A DNA stretch of 46,948 nucleotides from Paenibacillus whitsoniae (lineage in GTDB: Bacteria > Bacillota > Bacilli > Paenibacillales > NBRC-103111). The position numbers and the translations under genes are program-made. The DNA is taken from assembly GCF_003955665.1 (NCBI RefSeq), contig NZ_RXHU01000131.1:1-46948 (forward strand), written 5' to 3'. The notes below the pieces were generated by a model. The model ran no database searches. It was not told the DNA's origin and saw nothing but the letters and a program-made list of their open reading frames with translations. Each line of letters begins with the position of its first letter. The stretch's first letter is position 1. Of this stretch, positions 16,875 to 25,950 are shown in pieces.

Positions 16875-18200
16875 ATGACAATTCCGCTGCCGAAGGCTGC
16901 CAAATACAAAGAGCATTTACAAACGCTCGACCCGATTCGGGTTAACGGCAAGGTGACACAGGTCATCGGTCTTACCGTTGAATCCGAAGGACCGGACGTT
17001 AGTATCGGTGATTTGTGCTATATCTATCCGCATAAATCGACGAAGCCGCTCAAAGCCGAAGTCGTCGGATTTCGCAGCAACAAAGTGGTGCTGATGCCGC
17101 TTGGCGATCTGGACGCCATCGGGCCTGGCTGCGATGTTGTCGGAACAGGCAAGCCGCTGACCGTACAAGTCGGCCATGAGCTCCTTGGAAAGGTGCTCGA
17201 TGGCTTGGGACAGCCGCTCGACGGTTCGTTTCTTCCTTCACGGATGGCGCAGTATTCTACGAATAACGCACCGGGCAACCCCTTAACGCGCCCGCGAGTC
17301 TTGCATCCGATCTCCGTCGGCGTCCGTGCCATTGACGGATTACTGACGATTGGCAAAGGGCAGCGGGTCGGTATTTTTGCCGGGTCCGGCGTCGGGAAAA
17401 GTACCTTGATGGGCATGATCGCCAGAAATACGTCGGCTGACGTGAACGTGATTGCGCTCATCGGGGAGCGGGGACGCGAGGTCCTTGATTTTATTGAACG
17501 AGATCTGGGTCCGGAAGGACTTGCTCGATCCGTCGTCATCGTGGCGACTTCCGACCAGCCGGCGCTTGTCCGAATTAAAGGCGCGATGATCGCAACGAGC
17601 ATCGCCGAATATTTTCGAGATCGCGGCCTCAACGTGATGATGATGATGGATTCGGTTACACGGTTTGCCATGGCGCAGCGGGAAGTGGGTCTTGCCGTCG
17701 GCGAGCCGCCAGCAACACGCGGTTACACACCGTCTGTCTTCGCGATGCTGCCAAGGCTGCTCGAACGATCGGGAACAGGGCCTAAGGGTTCGATCACCGC
17801 TTTTTATACCGTGCTTGTCGATGGGGATGACATGAATGAACCGATCGCGGATGCCGTTCGAGGCATTCTGGATGGTCACATCGTGCTCAACCGTGCCATC
17901 GCGAACCGCGGGCATTATCCGGCCATCGATGTTCTCGCTAGCGTTAGCCGAGTGATGAAGGAAATTGTGCCTTCCGAGCATATGGAAGCAGCCGATCAAT
18001 TGAAGAGGCTTCTCTCTATTTACAAAAGTTCGGAAGATCTGATCAATATCGGGGCGTACCAAAAAGGGTCCAATCCGAATATTGACGAAGCCATGGATCA
18101 TATCGACAGCATTTGGTCCTATACCAAGCAAAAAACAACGGAAAAATTAACCTACGAGCAGGCTCAAGAACGTTTACTTCACGAATTTTATAAGGGATGA
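16875..18200 (+). CDS. fliI: Flagellar protein export ATPase FliI
   Basis: Cytoplasmic ATPase that energises flagellar type III export, homologous to the F1 beta subunit. It has 441 residues, normal length. Walker A GIFAGSGVGKSTLMGMIA is near residue 165, and Walker B region GLNVMMMMDSVTRFAMAQRE near 255. GEPPATRGYTPSVFAMLPRL is the family-specific loop. It starts two bases after fliH stops, with GAGGGGG as ribosome binding site. Confidence 0.98.
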   Translation: MTIPLPKAAKYKEHLQTLDPIRVNGKVTQVIGLTVESEGPDVSIGDLCYIYPHKSTKPLKAEVVGFRSNKVVLMPLGDLDAIGPGCDVVGTGKPLTVQVGHELLGKVLDGLGQPLDGSFLPSRMAQYSTNNAPGNPLTRPRVLHPISVGVRAIDGLLTIGKGQRVGIFAGSGVGKSTLMGMIARNTSADVNVIALIGERGREVLDFIERDLGPEGLARSVVIVATSDQPALVRIKGAMIATSIAEYFRDRGLNVMMMMDSVTRFAMAQREVGLAVGEPPATRGYTPSVFAMLPRLLERSGTGPKGSITAFYTVLVDGDDMNEPIADAVRGILDGHIVLNRAIANRGHYPAIDVLASVSRVMKEIVPSEHMEAADQLKRLLSIYKSSEDLINIGAYQKGSNPNIDEAMDHIDSIWSYTKQKTTEKLTYEQAQERLLHEFYKG

Positions 18201-18209
18201 GGGTTCTAA

Positions 18210-18653
18210 ATGAGTTTTCGCTATTCTTTTCAGCAAATTGTTGATTTGAAAAATAACGAACGCACGCAAGCCGAGTGGGTGTTGTCAGAAGCGATGGGTC
18301 AGCTCAGGAATGAGGAGACGGACCTGCACGGGCTTTTTGAACGAAAAGAGCGGTTGCATCAAGAGATGGTTAATGCTTCCATACAGTCCGTGTCCATTTC
18401 AAGTATGCTGACGATGCAAAGCTATTTGAACCATGTGGATAAACAAATTGAACGCAAGCATCAGGATGTACAGCAGGCGCGCGTTGTCGTGACGCAGAAA
18501 CAAGCCCATCTTTCGGAAAAGATGATGGACGAAAAAGTATGGAGCAAAGCAAGAGAGAAGGCATACGATCACTTTCAAGCGATGATGTCCAAAAAAGAGC
18601 AGGATGCGCTCGATGAGATGGCGACCAATCGCTATAAGCGAGCATCGTTTTAA
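18210..18653 (+). CDS. fliJ: Flagellar export chaperone FliJ
   Basis: FliJ-type chaperone that interacts with FliI/FlhA in export. It has 147 residues, almost entirely alpha-helical and coiled coil, rich in Glu, Lys and Gln, with an N-terminal FRYSFQQIVDLKNNERTQAE typical of FliJ. It follows fliI by nine bases. The family is weakly conserved, so position supports the assignment. Confidence 0.92.
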   Translation: MSFRYSFQQIVDLKNNERTQAEWVLSEAMGQLRNEETDLHGLFERKERLHQEMVNASIQSVSISSMLTMQSYLNHVDKQIERKHQDVQQARVVVTQKQAHLSEKMMDEKVWSKAREKAYDHFQAMMSKKEQDALDEMATNRYKRASF

Positions 18654-18675
18654 AGGTTAAAGGGGGGAAAAGGAG

Positions 18676-19593
18676 ATGGCTGATACAGGCGTTGAGGGCT
18701 CGTCGTACAGTGCAATGGAGCGGTTTCTCATATGGTTTGTCATCCCTTTTGTGTTTACGGCTGTTTTGCTCTTCGTACTGCTCTCGATTTTTGATTACGA
18801 TATCAAGAGCAACATTCAAAGAGCGCTGCACAATACGCCGGTTATCGGCATGATCGTTCCGGCTCCGAAAGAAACGGCTACTGTTACGGCAACTGGCAAA
18901 GCGCAGACGACGGAAGAAAGCTTAAAGCAGAAAGAGGACGATGTTGCAAAGCTCACCGCCAAGGTGAACGATCTGCAAGCGTCTTTGCAAAAAGCGCAAG
19001 CGGATGCCGCGGCGAAAGACTCTTCGCTTAAAGAAGCGGAGGCGAAAGCTGCCGATCTTGAGGAGAAGCTGAAGGATAAGACGCAAACTGACGAGGAATA
19101 CGCAAATCAAATTACGCAACTGGCCAATATGTATGCGAAAATGTCGCCAAGTAAGGCGGCACCGATCATCGAAGCGTTGACCCCCAAAGAAATGGTGCTT
19201 ATCTTCTCGATGATGAAGGCAGACAGCCGCGGGGCGATTATGGAGAAAATGGACGCGTCTAAGGCCGCAGTTGCCTCAATTGGCCTCAAAGACGTAACGC
19301 CATTGCGGGATAAAGAAATTGCCGCACTGCAAGAGCGCTTGGCAACGAACGGCTCGAAAGTGGATACGACGGCATCAACAACGGTTAGTTCTTCAGATCT
19401 TGGACAGACGTTTGCGAATATGGTGCCGAAAAGCGCCGCTTCCGTGTTGATCGAGATGTACAAGTCGAGTCCGACGAAAGTGCTTTCCATTTTGAGCGGT
19501 ATGGACAATGCTTCCCGTTCGAAAGTGATGTCGGCGATAACGGATGCCGATAAAGAAGTAGCGGCAGCGATTACTGCGAAGCTGGCTCCTTAA
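18676..19593 (+). CDS. YlxF-like membrane protein with coiled coil and MgtE-N/MotE-like domain
   Basis: It has 305 residues. An N-terminal membrane helix (about 15-38) is followed by a coiled coil (about 75-140) rich in Ala, Lys, Glu and Asp. Two repeats, each with a motif of the MgtE intracellular N-domain type, lie at about 150-215 (YAKMSPSKAAPIIEALTPKE) and 235-300 (ANMVPKSAASVLIEMYKSSP). Homologous positions in B. subtilis hold ylxF; MotE in proteobacteria stabilises the stator component MotC. A chaperone-like role in motor assembly is inference. The ribosome binding site is AAGGAG. Confidence 0.85.
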   Translation: MADTGVEGSSYSAMERFLIWFVIPFVFTAVLLFVLLSIFDYDIKSNIQRALHNTPVIGMIVPAPKETATVTATGKAQTTEESLKQKEDDVAKLTAKVNDLQASLQKAQADAAAKDSSLKEAEAKAADLEEKLKDKTQTDEEYANQITQLANMYAKMSPSKAAPIIEALTPKEMVLIFSMMKADSRGAIMEKMDASKAAVASIGLKDVTPLRDKEIAALQERLATNGSKVDTTASTTVSSSDLGQTFANMVPKSAASVLIEMYKSSPTKVLSILSGMDNASRSKVMSAITDADKEVAAAITAKLAP

Positions 19594-19623
19594 TGCTTGG
19601 ATTCGAAAGGAGGTGAATACATA

Positions 19624-21087
19624 ATGGAAATGCCAATGATGATTGTTCCCGGCGCTGGACAACCTTCGTCAAACGGTGGAAGTGCTGCAAAAGGCACGGC
19701 GAAAGGAGCAGCGTCCAATGAAGCCTTTGCACAAATTTTAGGCGGAGCACAAGGGGCGACTGTGGCCGACGGCACGAATGCTTCGGACACGCAATTGTCG
19801 ATGTCGATGATGCTGCAAATGCTGCAAAGTCTCATATCTCCGGTACAGGGCAGCACGACTCCGGTTCCTGCAGAAGATGCAGCGAATAAGGAGCAGCAGC
19901 TTCCTGAATTGCTCGTAGAAGCCATGCACAGCAATCCTGCCATCGCCCAAACGCTGCTTCAATATCCGAAGGTCAAAGCGTGGTTTGAACAAGCCGAAGA
20001 TTTGCTCAGCGCGCTTGGTAATTCCCAGCAAGATGCTTTAGCTGCGCTTCCGTTCAACTTGACGCAAAGTTCCGTCAATGTGGATAGCTTAAAAGCGCAA
20101 AACACCTTGCTGACGCTGTCCAGCATGATGCAGCAAAATCTGCAAAATCCGATTATTCAGCACCTGAATCAAGAGCTTACGGCTGCGATTCAACCGATTT
20201 TGCCGGAAATTATGGCGGCGCTCAAACCTGCAACGGATCCTGCCTTGCCTGTTTCGCTTGCGAACGAGGCAGAGGCGACAGCCGTACCTGCTGCTAAGGA
20301 AACGGACAAGAAAAGCACGGTTCCGGTCGGTAGAGCCTTGCATTCGAAGCATCTTGGCAGCAACCGCGGGACGGAAACAGCAGCATCTACTGTGGCTAGT
20401 ATCGCTTCCCAAGCAGGGGCACAGAAGTCTGAGCCGTTTGCACTTCGCCATGTACCGCTAGCGGGTACGTCAGCAGAGCAAGCTGCAAGTACGGAACCCA
20501 CATTGCCGCTCGTTGATTTTCCGCTGGATGATCAACCTGTTGTCAGCCCAACGATGACCGTAGGCGAACTTCAAAAGCAGCAGCAAGCGCCTGCAACCGC
20601 AGATAAAGCGCAGTTGCCTGTGATTCACGCAGCGAACTTTACGGAAGAGATGGCATCTCATGTGCTGAAAAACATGAAGATTACGATGACAGACGGCTTT
20701 TCTGAGGCCAAGCTGAGCTTGTTCCCAAAAAACCTGGGGCATATTGATGTGAAAATTTCCATGCATGAGGGCCAAGTTATTGCACAGTTCGCCGCAGACA
20801 CGCTGGCAGGAAAGCAAATGCTCGAAAGCCAACTGCCGCAATTGAGACAAGCCCTTCAGACGCAAGGACTTCAGGTTGAGAAGATCGAAGTTACGCAAAG
20901 CCCGAACATGTCTTCGAGTATGTTCCAGGATCAGCGTCAACCGCAATCCTTTCAGCAGTCTCAGCAGCGGAATAAGCACAAATCCGAAGGTTATGAAACG
21001 GATTCTGTGGAGTTTAACCCAGAAATGGAGCAGGTGGCGGAAGTTCGTACGCAGTTGCAGGGCAACTCTTTTAATGCTACGGCGTAG
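19624..21087 (+). CDS. fliK: Flagellar hook-length control protein FliK
   Basis: Secreted ruler/switch protein that ends hook growth by changing the substrate choice of FlhB. It has 487 residues from the ATG at 19624, which has an ideal AAAGGAGGTG upstream. The N-terminal two-thirds is low-complexity (Ala, Gln, Thr, Pro) and poorly conserved. The C-terminal Flg_hook domain (about 350-430) contains SEAKLSLFPKNLGHIDVKIS and LRQALQTQGLQVEKIEV. A Gln/Ser-rich tail follows. flgD is next. Confidence 0.93.
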   Translation: MEMPMMIVPGAGQPSSNGGSAAKGTAKGAASNEAFAQILGGAQGATVADGTNASDTQLSMSMMLQMLQSLISPVQGSTTPVPAEDAANKEQQLPELLVEAMHSNPAIAQTLLQYPKVKAWFEQAEDLLSALGNSQQDALAALPFNLTQSSVNVDSLKAQNTLLTLSSMMQQNLQNPIIQHLNQELTAAIQPILPEIMAALKPATDPALPVSLANEAEATAVPAAKETDKKSTVPVGRALHSKHLGSNRGTETAASTVASIASQAGAQKSEPFALRHVPLAGTSAEQAASTEPTLPLVDFPLDDQPVVSPTMTVGELQKQQQAPATADKAQLPVIHAANFTEEMASHVLKNMKITMTDGFSEAKLSLFPKNLGHIDVKISMHEGQVIAQFAADTLAGKQMLESQLPQLRQALQTQGLQVEKIEVTQSPNMSSSMFQDQRQPQSFQQSQQRNKHKSEGYETDSVEFNPEMEQVAEVRTQLQGNSFNATA

Positions 21088-21122
21088 CACTTCTATCGCG
21101 CAGTCCAATTGGAGGTGAAAGG

Positions 21123-21563
21123 ATGGCTACAAGTCCGATCGGCAACGTTTCAGATTTAATTAACGCGGGCCAGACTACGAAAACCAAAGATAAAGACAAT
21201 AATACGCTTGGTAAAGACGACTTTCTGAAAATTCTCATTACCCAGCTGCAAAATCAAGATCCGACACAGCCTTTGCAAGATAAAGAATTTATTGCGCAAA
21301 TGGCGCAATTTACATCGGTTGAGCAGCTCACGAATATGGCGAGCGAGATGAAACTTATGCGGCAATCGCTTGGTTTCGTTTCGGGACTGATCGGCAAATC
21401 GATTACTTGGACCGATATAGATTCCTCTGGTGCTTCTGTTGAATCGTCCGGGATCGTAGATTCCATTACATTTAAAGACGGCAATCAATATGCGAACGTC
21501 GGCGGAAAAGAAATAACGCTTGACAAAGTTTCGAAGATTGAAGATGCCGGAGAGAAACAATGA
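21123..21563 (+). CDS. flgD: Flagellar hook-assembly scaffolding protein FlgD
   Basis: Hook cap that guides FlgE polymerisation. It has 146 residues, with the hallmark LGKDDFLKILITQLQNQDPT near residue 30 and FTSVEQLTNMASEM near 65. It is short and lacks the long C-terminal domains of the proteobacterial form, as in Bacillus. The ATG follows TTGGAGGTGAAAGG. Its stop overlaps the next start (ATGA). Confidence 0.96.
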   Translation: MATSPIGNVSDLINAGQTTKTKDKDNNTLGKDDFLKILITQLQNQDPTQPLQDKEFIAQMAQFTSVEQLTNMASEMKLMRQSLGFVSGLIGKSITWTDIDSSGASVESSGIVDSITFKDGNQYANVGGKEITLDKVSKIEDAGEKQ

Positions 21564-21952
21564 CCGAACGGGTCTCGATCGGCCAGCTTTATCCGAATGC
21601 AGGCACAACACTTCCTGCATCAGCGAGACGAATTGCCAATCAGCCTCAAGCCGGCGCAACTCGCAATCAAGGTTTTGAGCAGCTGCTTCAAAAGCAGATT
21701 CTGCACTTTAGTCATCATGCTGAAGTCCGATTGCGCGAACGCGGCATCCAGCTGAAACCAGAGCAACTGGAAAAGCTGAACACGGCCATTGATAAAGCGG
21801 CTTCGAAAGGCGCTAAAGATGCTTTGATGATTATGGCCGGCAATGGCTACATCGTCAACGTCCCCAACCGCACTGTCGTTACTGCGCTTGATGAGCATGC
21901 CATGAATGAACATGTGTTTACCCAGATTGACAGTGCCATGATTATTTCGTAA
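21560..21952 (+). CDS. TIGR02530-type flagellar operon protein
   Basis: A 130-residue conserved protein of Firmicutes flagellar operons, placed between flgD and flgE. The family signature is FSHHAEVRLRERGIQLKPEQ near residue 52, followed by ALMIMAGNGYIVNVPNRTVV. The N-terminal half is basic and flexible. Its molecular job is unknown; a hook-related role is suggested by position only. It starts within the flgD stop codon. Confidence 0.85.
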   Translation: MTERVSIGQLYPNAGTTLPASARRIANQPQAGATRNQGFEQLLQKQILHFSHHAEVRLRERGIQLKPEQLEKLNTAIDKAASKGAKDALMIMAGNGYIVNVPNRTVVTALDEHAMNEHVFTQIDSAMIIS

Positions 21953-21956
21953 TACA

Positions 21957-22007
21957 CAGGCTCGACCGAGCAGGAAGCCTGGAGCTGTGGAACGATGGAA
22001 GCAGCTC
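21957..22007 (+). promoter_or_regulatory. Two tandem hairpins upstream of flgE
   Basis: CAGGCT/AGCCTG (21957-21962, 21976-21981) and GAGCTG/CAGCTC (21982-21987, 22002-22007) are adjacent, perfect six-base stems in the 89-base gap before flgE. No T tract follows, so they are not a normal terminator; RNA processing or protection is possible. Confidence 0.35.
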
Positions 22008-22041
22008 GCACCAAACTTAACGATTCATAGGAGGCCAATTC

Positions 22042-22863
22042 ATGTTAAGATCTCTCTATTCCGGTGTATCCGGTATGCGCGGCTTTCAAACGAAGTTAGA
22101 TGTCATTGGGAACAACATCGCGAACGTGAACACGATCGGTTTTAAAGGCGGCCGCGTGATGTTCAAAGATATTTTGAGCCAGACGGTTTCCGGCGTCAGT
22201 GCGGCAGATGAAAACCGCGGCGGCGTGAATGCCCAGCAAGTCGGCCTTGGCGTAAGCTTGGCTGCCATCGACACTGTACATACAGCAGGGAGCGCGATGA
22301 CAACGAACGTCACCACGGACCTGCGGATTAACGGAGACGGTTTCTTCGCTGTCGGGACGACCGATCAAGTCGATGCTCCTTATTTGACGCGTGCCGGCAA
22401 CTTTACGCTGGATGCGAACCGCAATTTGGTCAATGCCGAAGGCTTGCATGTGATGGGCGCTGACGGTGGGGGACCGATCGTCATTCCGGATGACATCGTT
22501 GCTTTTTCCATCTCGCAAAACGGCTCGATTATGGGGGTTAACGCCGCTGGCGAAACCGTCGATACGGGGCAGAAAATCGGTGTCGTGAAAGTTGTAAACC
22601 CTGCTGGTCTAGAGAAGCTCGGCGGCAACTTGTATCAGATGACGGCAAATGCGAACCCGGATGGGGCGATTGAAGTAACAGCTGCTGCAAACCCAGAGAC
22701 GGGCACAGGCACGATTATTTCCGGCCAACTGGAAATGTCGAACGTTGATTTGACCGGTGAATTCACCGAAATGATCATCGCGCAGCGCGGTTTCCAAGCG
22801 AATTCCCGGATTATTACAACATCCGACGAAGTCTTGCAAGAAGTCGTCAACTTGAAACGCTAA
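22042..22863 (+). CDS. flgE: Flagellar hook protein FlgE (FlgG-like)
   Basis: Hook subunit in Bacillus terms (B. subtilis FlgE is 264 residues and similar in build to FlgG). It has 273 residues with LRSLYSGVSGMRGFQTKLDV at the start, NNIANVNTIGFK at about 29-40, and the C-terminal EFTEMIIAQRGFQANSRIIT helix common to axial proteins. It could be annotated as FlgG, and position after flgD favours hook. The ATG follows TAGGAGG. A stable hairpin lies just after the stop. Confidence 0.93.
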   Translation: MLRSLYSGVSGMRGFQTKLDVIGNNIANVNTIGFKGGRVMFKDILSQTVSGVSAADENRGGVNAQQVGLGVSLAAIDTVHTAGSAMTTNVTTDLRINGDGFFAVGTTDQVDAPYLTRAGNFTLDANRNLVNAEGLHVMGADGGGPIVIPDDIVAFSISQNGSIMGVNAAGETVDTGQKIGVVKVVNPAGLEKLGGNLYQMTANANPDGAIEVTAAANPETGTGTIISGQLEMSNVDLTGEFTEMIIAQRGFQANSRIITTSDEVLQEVVNLKR

Positions 22864-22877
22864 TCGTTAAGTAACTA

Positions 22878-22895
22878 GGGGAGCTTTCGCTCCCC
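22878..22895 (+). promoter_or_regulatory. Stable GC hairpin after flgE without T tract
   Basis: GGGGAGC (22878-22884), loop TTTC, GCTCCCC (22889-22895). It is perfect but not followed by T residues, and the swrD ribosome binding site lies downstream. It may slow decay of upstream mRNA or pause polymerase. Confidence 0.5.
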
Positions 22896-22919
22896 ACACC
22901 TTAATTCAGGAGGAGAAAG

Positions 22920-23141
22920 ATGATTTCTCTTACTCGTTTAAACGGTAGACCCATTATACTGAACGCCATACTCATCGAGTTGATCGAAGAAACGCCCGAT
23001 ACGATGATCACGTTGACGACAGGCAAGAAAATCACAGTTCTCGAGAAGGCGGAGGTTGTGGTAAGCTTAGTTCGGACCTACATGCAAGAAATCGGCTCCG
23101 TTCGGGCGGTAATCAAGTCTAAAGAAACGGAGGAGTCGTAG
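22920..23141 (+). CDS. swrD: Flagellar protein FlbD/SwrD
   Basis: A 73-residue protein of the FlbD/SwrD family, which in B. subtilis increases swarming power through stator function. The family opening MISLTRLNGRPIILNAILIE is present, and TPDTMITLTTGKKITVLE continues the small beta-rich domain. The ATG follows AGGAGGAGAAAG. fliL begins directly after the stop. Confidence 0.93.
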   Translation: MISLTRLNGRPIILNAILIELIEETPDTMITLTTGKKITVLEKAEVVVSLVRTYMQEIGSVRAVIKSKETEES

Positions 23142-23627
23142 GTGTTCAAGAATAAAATTTTTGTACTAATCGTATCGATTCTTATTGCAATTACGCTGAT
23201 TTTGACGGCAGCCTTTGTTCTCTGGAACTTCATGGAGAAGAACAACAAATCCACGGATCCTGCCGTTCAAGCACAAGAGTCTGTCGCCAATGTCAAGCCG
23301 ACGAAGGCACCTTCTGCTGAAACGATAAAAGCGAATACGTCGATTGTGAAAGATGTGCTCACTAACCTTTCGGGCAGCCAAAATTTCATTAAGATCAGCT
23401 TCGCCTTTGAAATGGAAAACGCGAAAGCGAAAGCCGAATTCGACAGCTTGATGGACTCGGCAGTGAAAGGTACGATCGTTCAAACGCTTGGCGATTTGAC
23501 GCTTGATCAAATTGGAGGCAGCAAAGGCTCCGATAATCTGGTTGCTACATTGATGAACAAATTGAACAAGCAACTGCATGAAGGCAAGATCAAACAAATT
23601 TGGATAACCGACAAAGTACTTCAGTAA
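23142..23627 (+). CDS. fliL: Flagellar basal body-associated protein FliL
   Basis: Single-pass membrane protein near the stator. It has 161 residues with a GTG start immediately after the swrD stop; ACGGAGGAG lies just upstream. The membrane helix is at about residues 5-28, and the extracytoplasmic part follows the FliL fold, ending with KLNKQLHEGKIKQIWIT. Confidence 0.94.
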   Translation: MFKNKIFVLIVSILIAITLILTAAFVLWNFMEKNNKSTDPAVQAQESVANVKPTKAPSAETIKANTSIVKDVLTNLSGSQNFIKISFAFEMENAKAKAEFDSLMDSAVKGTIVQTLGDLTLDQIGGSKGSDNLVATLMNKLNKQLHEGKIKQIWITDKVLQ

Positions 23628-23661
23628 CTCAATCTAAATTTTGCTTAAGGAGGTGACTCGA

Positions 23662-24660
23662 ATGGTTGATGTATTATCGCAGAATGAAATCGATGCCTTG
23701 CTCGCTGCGTTATCCTCCGGGGAGATGGATGCCGATGAACTGAAGAAAGAGGATACACAGAAGAAGGTAAGGGCGTATGACTTTAAGCGCGCAGTCCGCT
23801 TTTCCAAAGACCATATTCGAAGCTTGACCCGGATTCATGAAAACTTTGCGAGATACTTAACAACGTATTTTTCGGCACAGCTGCGTACGTTCGTACAAAT
23901 CAGCGTTGTCCAGGTCGAACAGCTGCCCTACGACGAATTTATTCGATCGATCCCGAAAATGACCATTTTGAACATCTTTGAAGCGGAACCTTTAGAGGGG
24001 CGAATGGTGCTGGAGGTTCATCCCAACGTAGCGTTCGCGATGCTCGACCGTTTGCTCGGCGGGGCAGGCACAACGCCTACGAAGATTAACGCATTGACGG
24101 AAATTGAAACGATTGTCATGGAACGTATATTCAGCAGAGCTTTCGACAGTTTACAGGAAGCATGGAAAACCGTCATCGATATTCAGCCAAGACTCGAGGC
24201 ACTGGAAACGAATCCGCAGTTTATGCAGATTGTTTCCCCAAATGAAACGATAGCGCTTATCTCGTTAAGTACCAAAATCGGCGATACGACAGGGATGATT
24301 AACCTCTGTATCCCGCACGTCGTCATCGAGCCCATCATGCCTCGCCTTTCTGTACATCACTGGTTTGTGTCGCAGAAGAAGACGAGAGCTCCTGAGGAAG
24401 TGGAAGCACTTCAATCCCGCTTGGAAAAAACCAAGCTACCTCTCATTGCAGAATTGGGCACATCGGAAATTTCGATTAGAGATTTCTTGGGTCTAACGGC
24501 CGGCGATGTGATTCCGCTGCAAAAATCCGTCGAAGATCCGCTTCAAGTCAAAATCGGCGAGAAGCTGAAATATCTCGGAAGCCCTGGTACCGTAAAAGGG
24601 AAGATGGCTGTACAAATCACAGAAATCGTGAATGAAGGTGAAGAAGAAAATGATGAATAA
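23662..24660 (+). CDS. fliM: Flagellar motor switch protein FliM
   Basis: C-ring protein that binds CheY-P. It has 332 residues (B. subtilis 332). The N-terminal VLSQNEIDALLAALSSGE is the CheY-binding peptide. The middle domain follows, and the C-terminal SpoA domain is at about 250-330. The ATG at 23662 follows AAGGAGGTGA; an in-frame TTG at 23641 would place that ribosome binding site inside the gene. The end overlaps fliY by eleven bases. Confidence 0.97.
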   Translation: MVDVLSQNEIDALLAALSSGEMDADELKKEDTQKKVRAYDFKRAVRFSKDHIRSLTRIHENFARYLTTYFSAQLRTFVQISVVQVEQLPYDEFIRSIPKMTILNIFEAEPLEGRMVLEVHPNVAFAMLDRLLGGAGTTPTKINALTEIETIVMERIFSRAFDSLQEAWKTVIDIQPRLEALETNPQFMQIVSPNETIALISLSTKIGDTTGMINLCIPHVVIEPIMPRLSVHHWFVSQKKTRAPEEVEALQSRLEKTKLPLIAELGTSEISIRDFLGLTAGDVIPLQKSVEDPLQVKIGEKLKYLGSPGTVKGKMAVQITEIVNEGEEENDE

Positions 24661-25930
24661 CAGAGATTATTTGTCACAGGAAGAGATCGATGCTTTATTG
24701 AGACAATCTTCGGAAGAAAGTTCAGCCTCTTCTTTGCATGGGCCTCCAAAAGTTGAAGATTTTTTATCACCGCTTGAACAGGATGCGCTTGGCGAAATTG
24801 GAAATATTACATTTGGCAGCGCTGCAACCGCACTATCTACCTTGCTTGGTAAAAAAGTTGATATTACGACACCCAAGGTTTCAGTAATCGGCAAAGAAGA
24901 GCTGGAGGAGCAGTTTCCTAAACCGCATGTTGCGGTGCACGTGAACTATGTCGACGGTTTCGACGGCATTAACTTGCTCGTAATCAAGACGCGTGATGCG
25001 CAAGTCATTGCCGACCTGATGATGGGCGGTGACGGTACTGGCGGCGATGAGAACTTATCCGAAATTCATATCAGCGCCGTACAGGAAGCCATGAATCAGA
25101 TGATGGGATCGTCGGCAACTTCGATGTCTACCATCTTTAATCGGTTTGTCAATATCTCTCCTCCTGGAATCGACATATTAAATTTGTCGAAAGGAGAAGG
25201 AAAACTGCCTGATGAGGACGTATTTATTAAAATATCGTTCCGACTCACGATTGGCGACCTGATTGATTCCAATATCATGCAATTGCTGCCGGTTCCATTC
25301 GCGAAGGAAATGGTATCAATCCTTATGGGTGGTGATTCCGATGCTGCTATGGAAGCGGCACCTGCTGCACAAGCGCCTGCTCCAGTAGCTCCTCCCGTGC
25401 AAGAGGCACCTATGTCACAGCCTGCTGCGCCAGCTTACGAGCAACCGATGTACCAACAGCCGCCTGCTGCGTATGAACAACCGATGTATCAGCAGCCGCC
25501 AATGGGGATGCCGATGTATCCGCCACAACAGCCGCCGCCGATGTACCCGCCGCAGCAACCGATGTATCAGCAGCCTCCGGCAGCGTATGGCGGCATGCCT
25601 AATCGCAATGTGAATGTTCAGCCTGTGCAGTTCGGCAACTTGCAATCGGGGTCTATGACACATGCGGACGATACGAACCTGAATCTGCTGTTAGATATAC
25701 CGCTCAAGGTAACGGTAGAACTCGGGAGAACGCATAAAGTGATCAAGGACATCTTAGAACTGTCGCAAGGATCTATTATTGAATTGGACAAGCTTGCAGG
25801 TGAGCCCGTGGATATTTTGATCAATAATAAACTGATTGCCAAAGGCGAGGTTGTCGTCATTGACGAGAACTTTGGCGTTCGCGTAACCGACATTGTCAAT
25901 CAATGGGAACGAATTCAAAAGCTACAATAA
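24650..25930 (+). CDS. fliY: Flagellar motor switch phosphatase FliY
   Basis: C-ring protein and CheY-P phosphatase of Firmicutes. It has 426 residues; two adjacent ATGs (24650, 24653) are possible starts. The N-terminal YLSQEEIDALLRQSSEE resembles the CheY-binding peptide. The CheC-like part has two phosphatase sites (EIGNITFGSAATALSTL near 45 and EAMNQMMGSSATSMS near 147). A long Pro/Gln/Tyr/Met-rich linker (about 230-320) leads to the FliN-like SpoA domain (about 345-420). B. subtilis FliY is 378, so the linker accounts for most of the extra length. Confidence 0.96.
   Translation: MMNNRDYLSQEEIDALLRQSSEESSASSLHGPPKVEDFLSPLEQDALGEIGNITFGSAATALSTLLGKKVDITTPKVSVIGKEELEEQFPKPHVAVHVNYVDGFDGINLLVIKTRDAQVIADLMMGGDGTGGDENLSEIHISAVQEAMNQMMGSSATSMSTIFNRFVNISPPGIDILNLSKGEGKLPDEDVFIKISFRLTIGDLIDSNIMQLLPVPFAKEMVSILMGGDSDAAMEAAPAAQAPAPVAPPVQEAPMSQPAAPAYEQPMYQQPPAAYEQPMYQQPPMGMPMYPPQQPPPMYPPQQPMYQQPPAAYGGMPNRNVNVQPVQFGNLQSGSMTHADDTNLNLLLDIPLKVTVELGRTHKVIKDILELSQGSIIELDKLAGEPVDILINNKLIAKGEVVVIDENFGVRVTDIVNQWERIQKLQ
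25436..25588 (+). repeat. In-frame Pro/Gln/Tyr repeats in the FliY linker
   Basis: At about FliY residues 263-313 the units YEQPMYQQPPAA and MYPPQQPPP recur in tandem, with related but not identical DNA. Length variation between strains is likely. Confidence 0.8.
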
Positions 25931-25950
25931 CTTAAGGGGGATTTTTTGAA

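Noticed and set aside
25436..25588. CRISPR-like or intergenic direct repeat
   Set aside because: The repeats are in frame within fliY, short, imperfect and without unique spacers; they encode a Pro/Gln linker.
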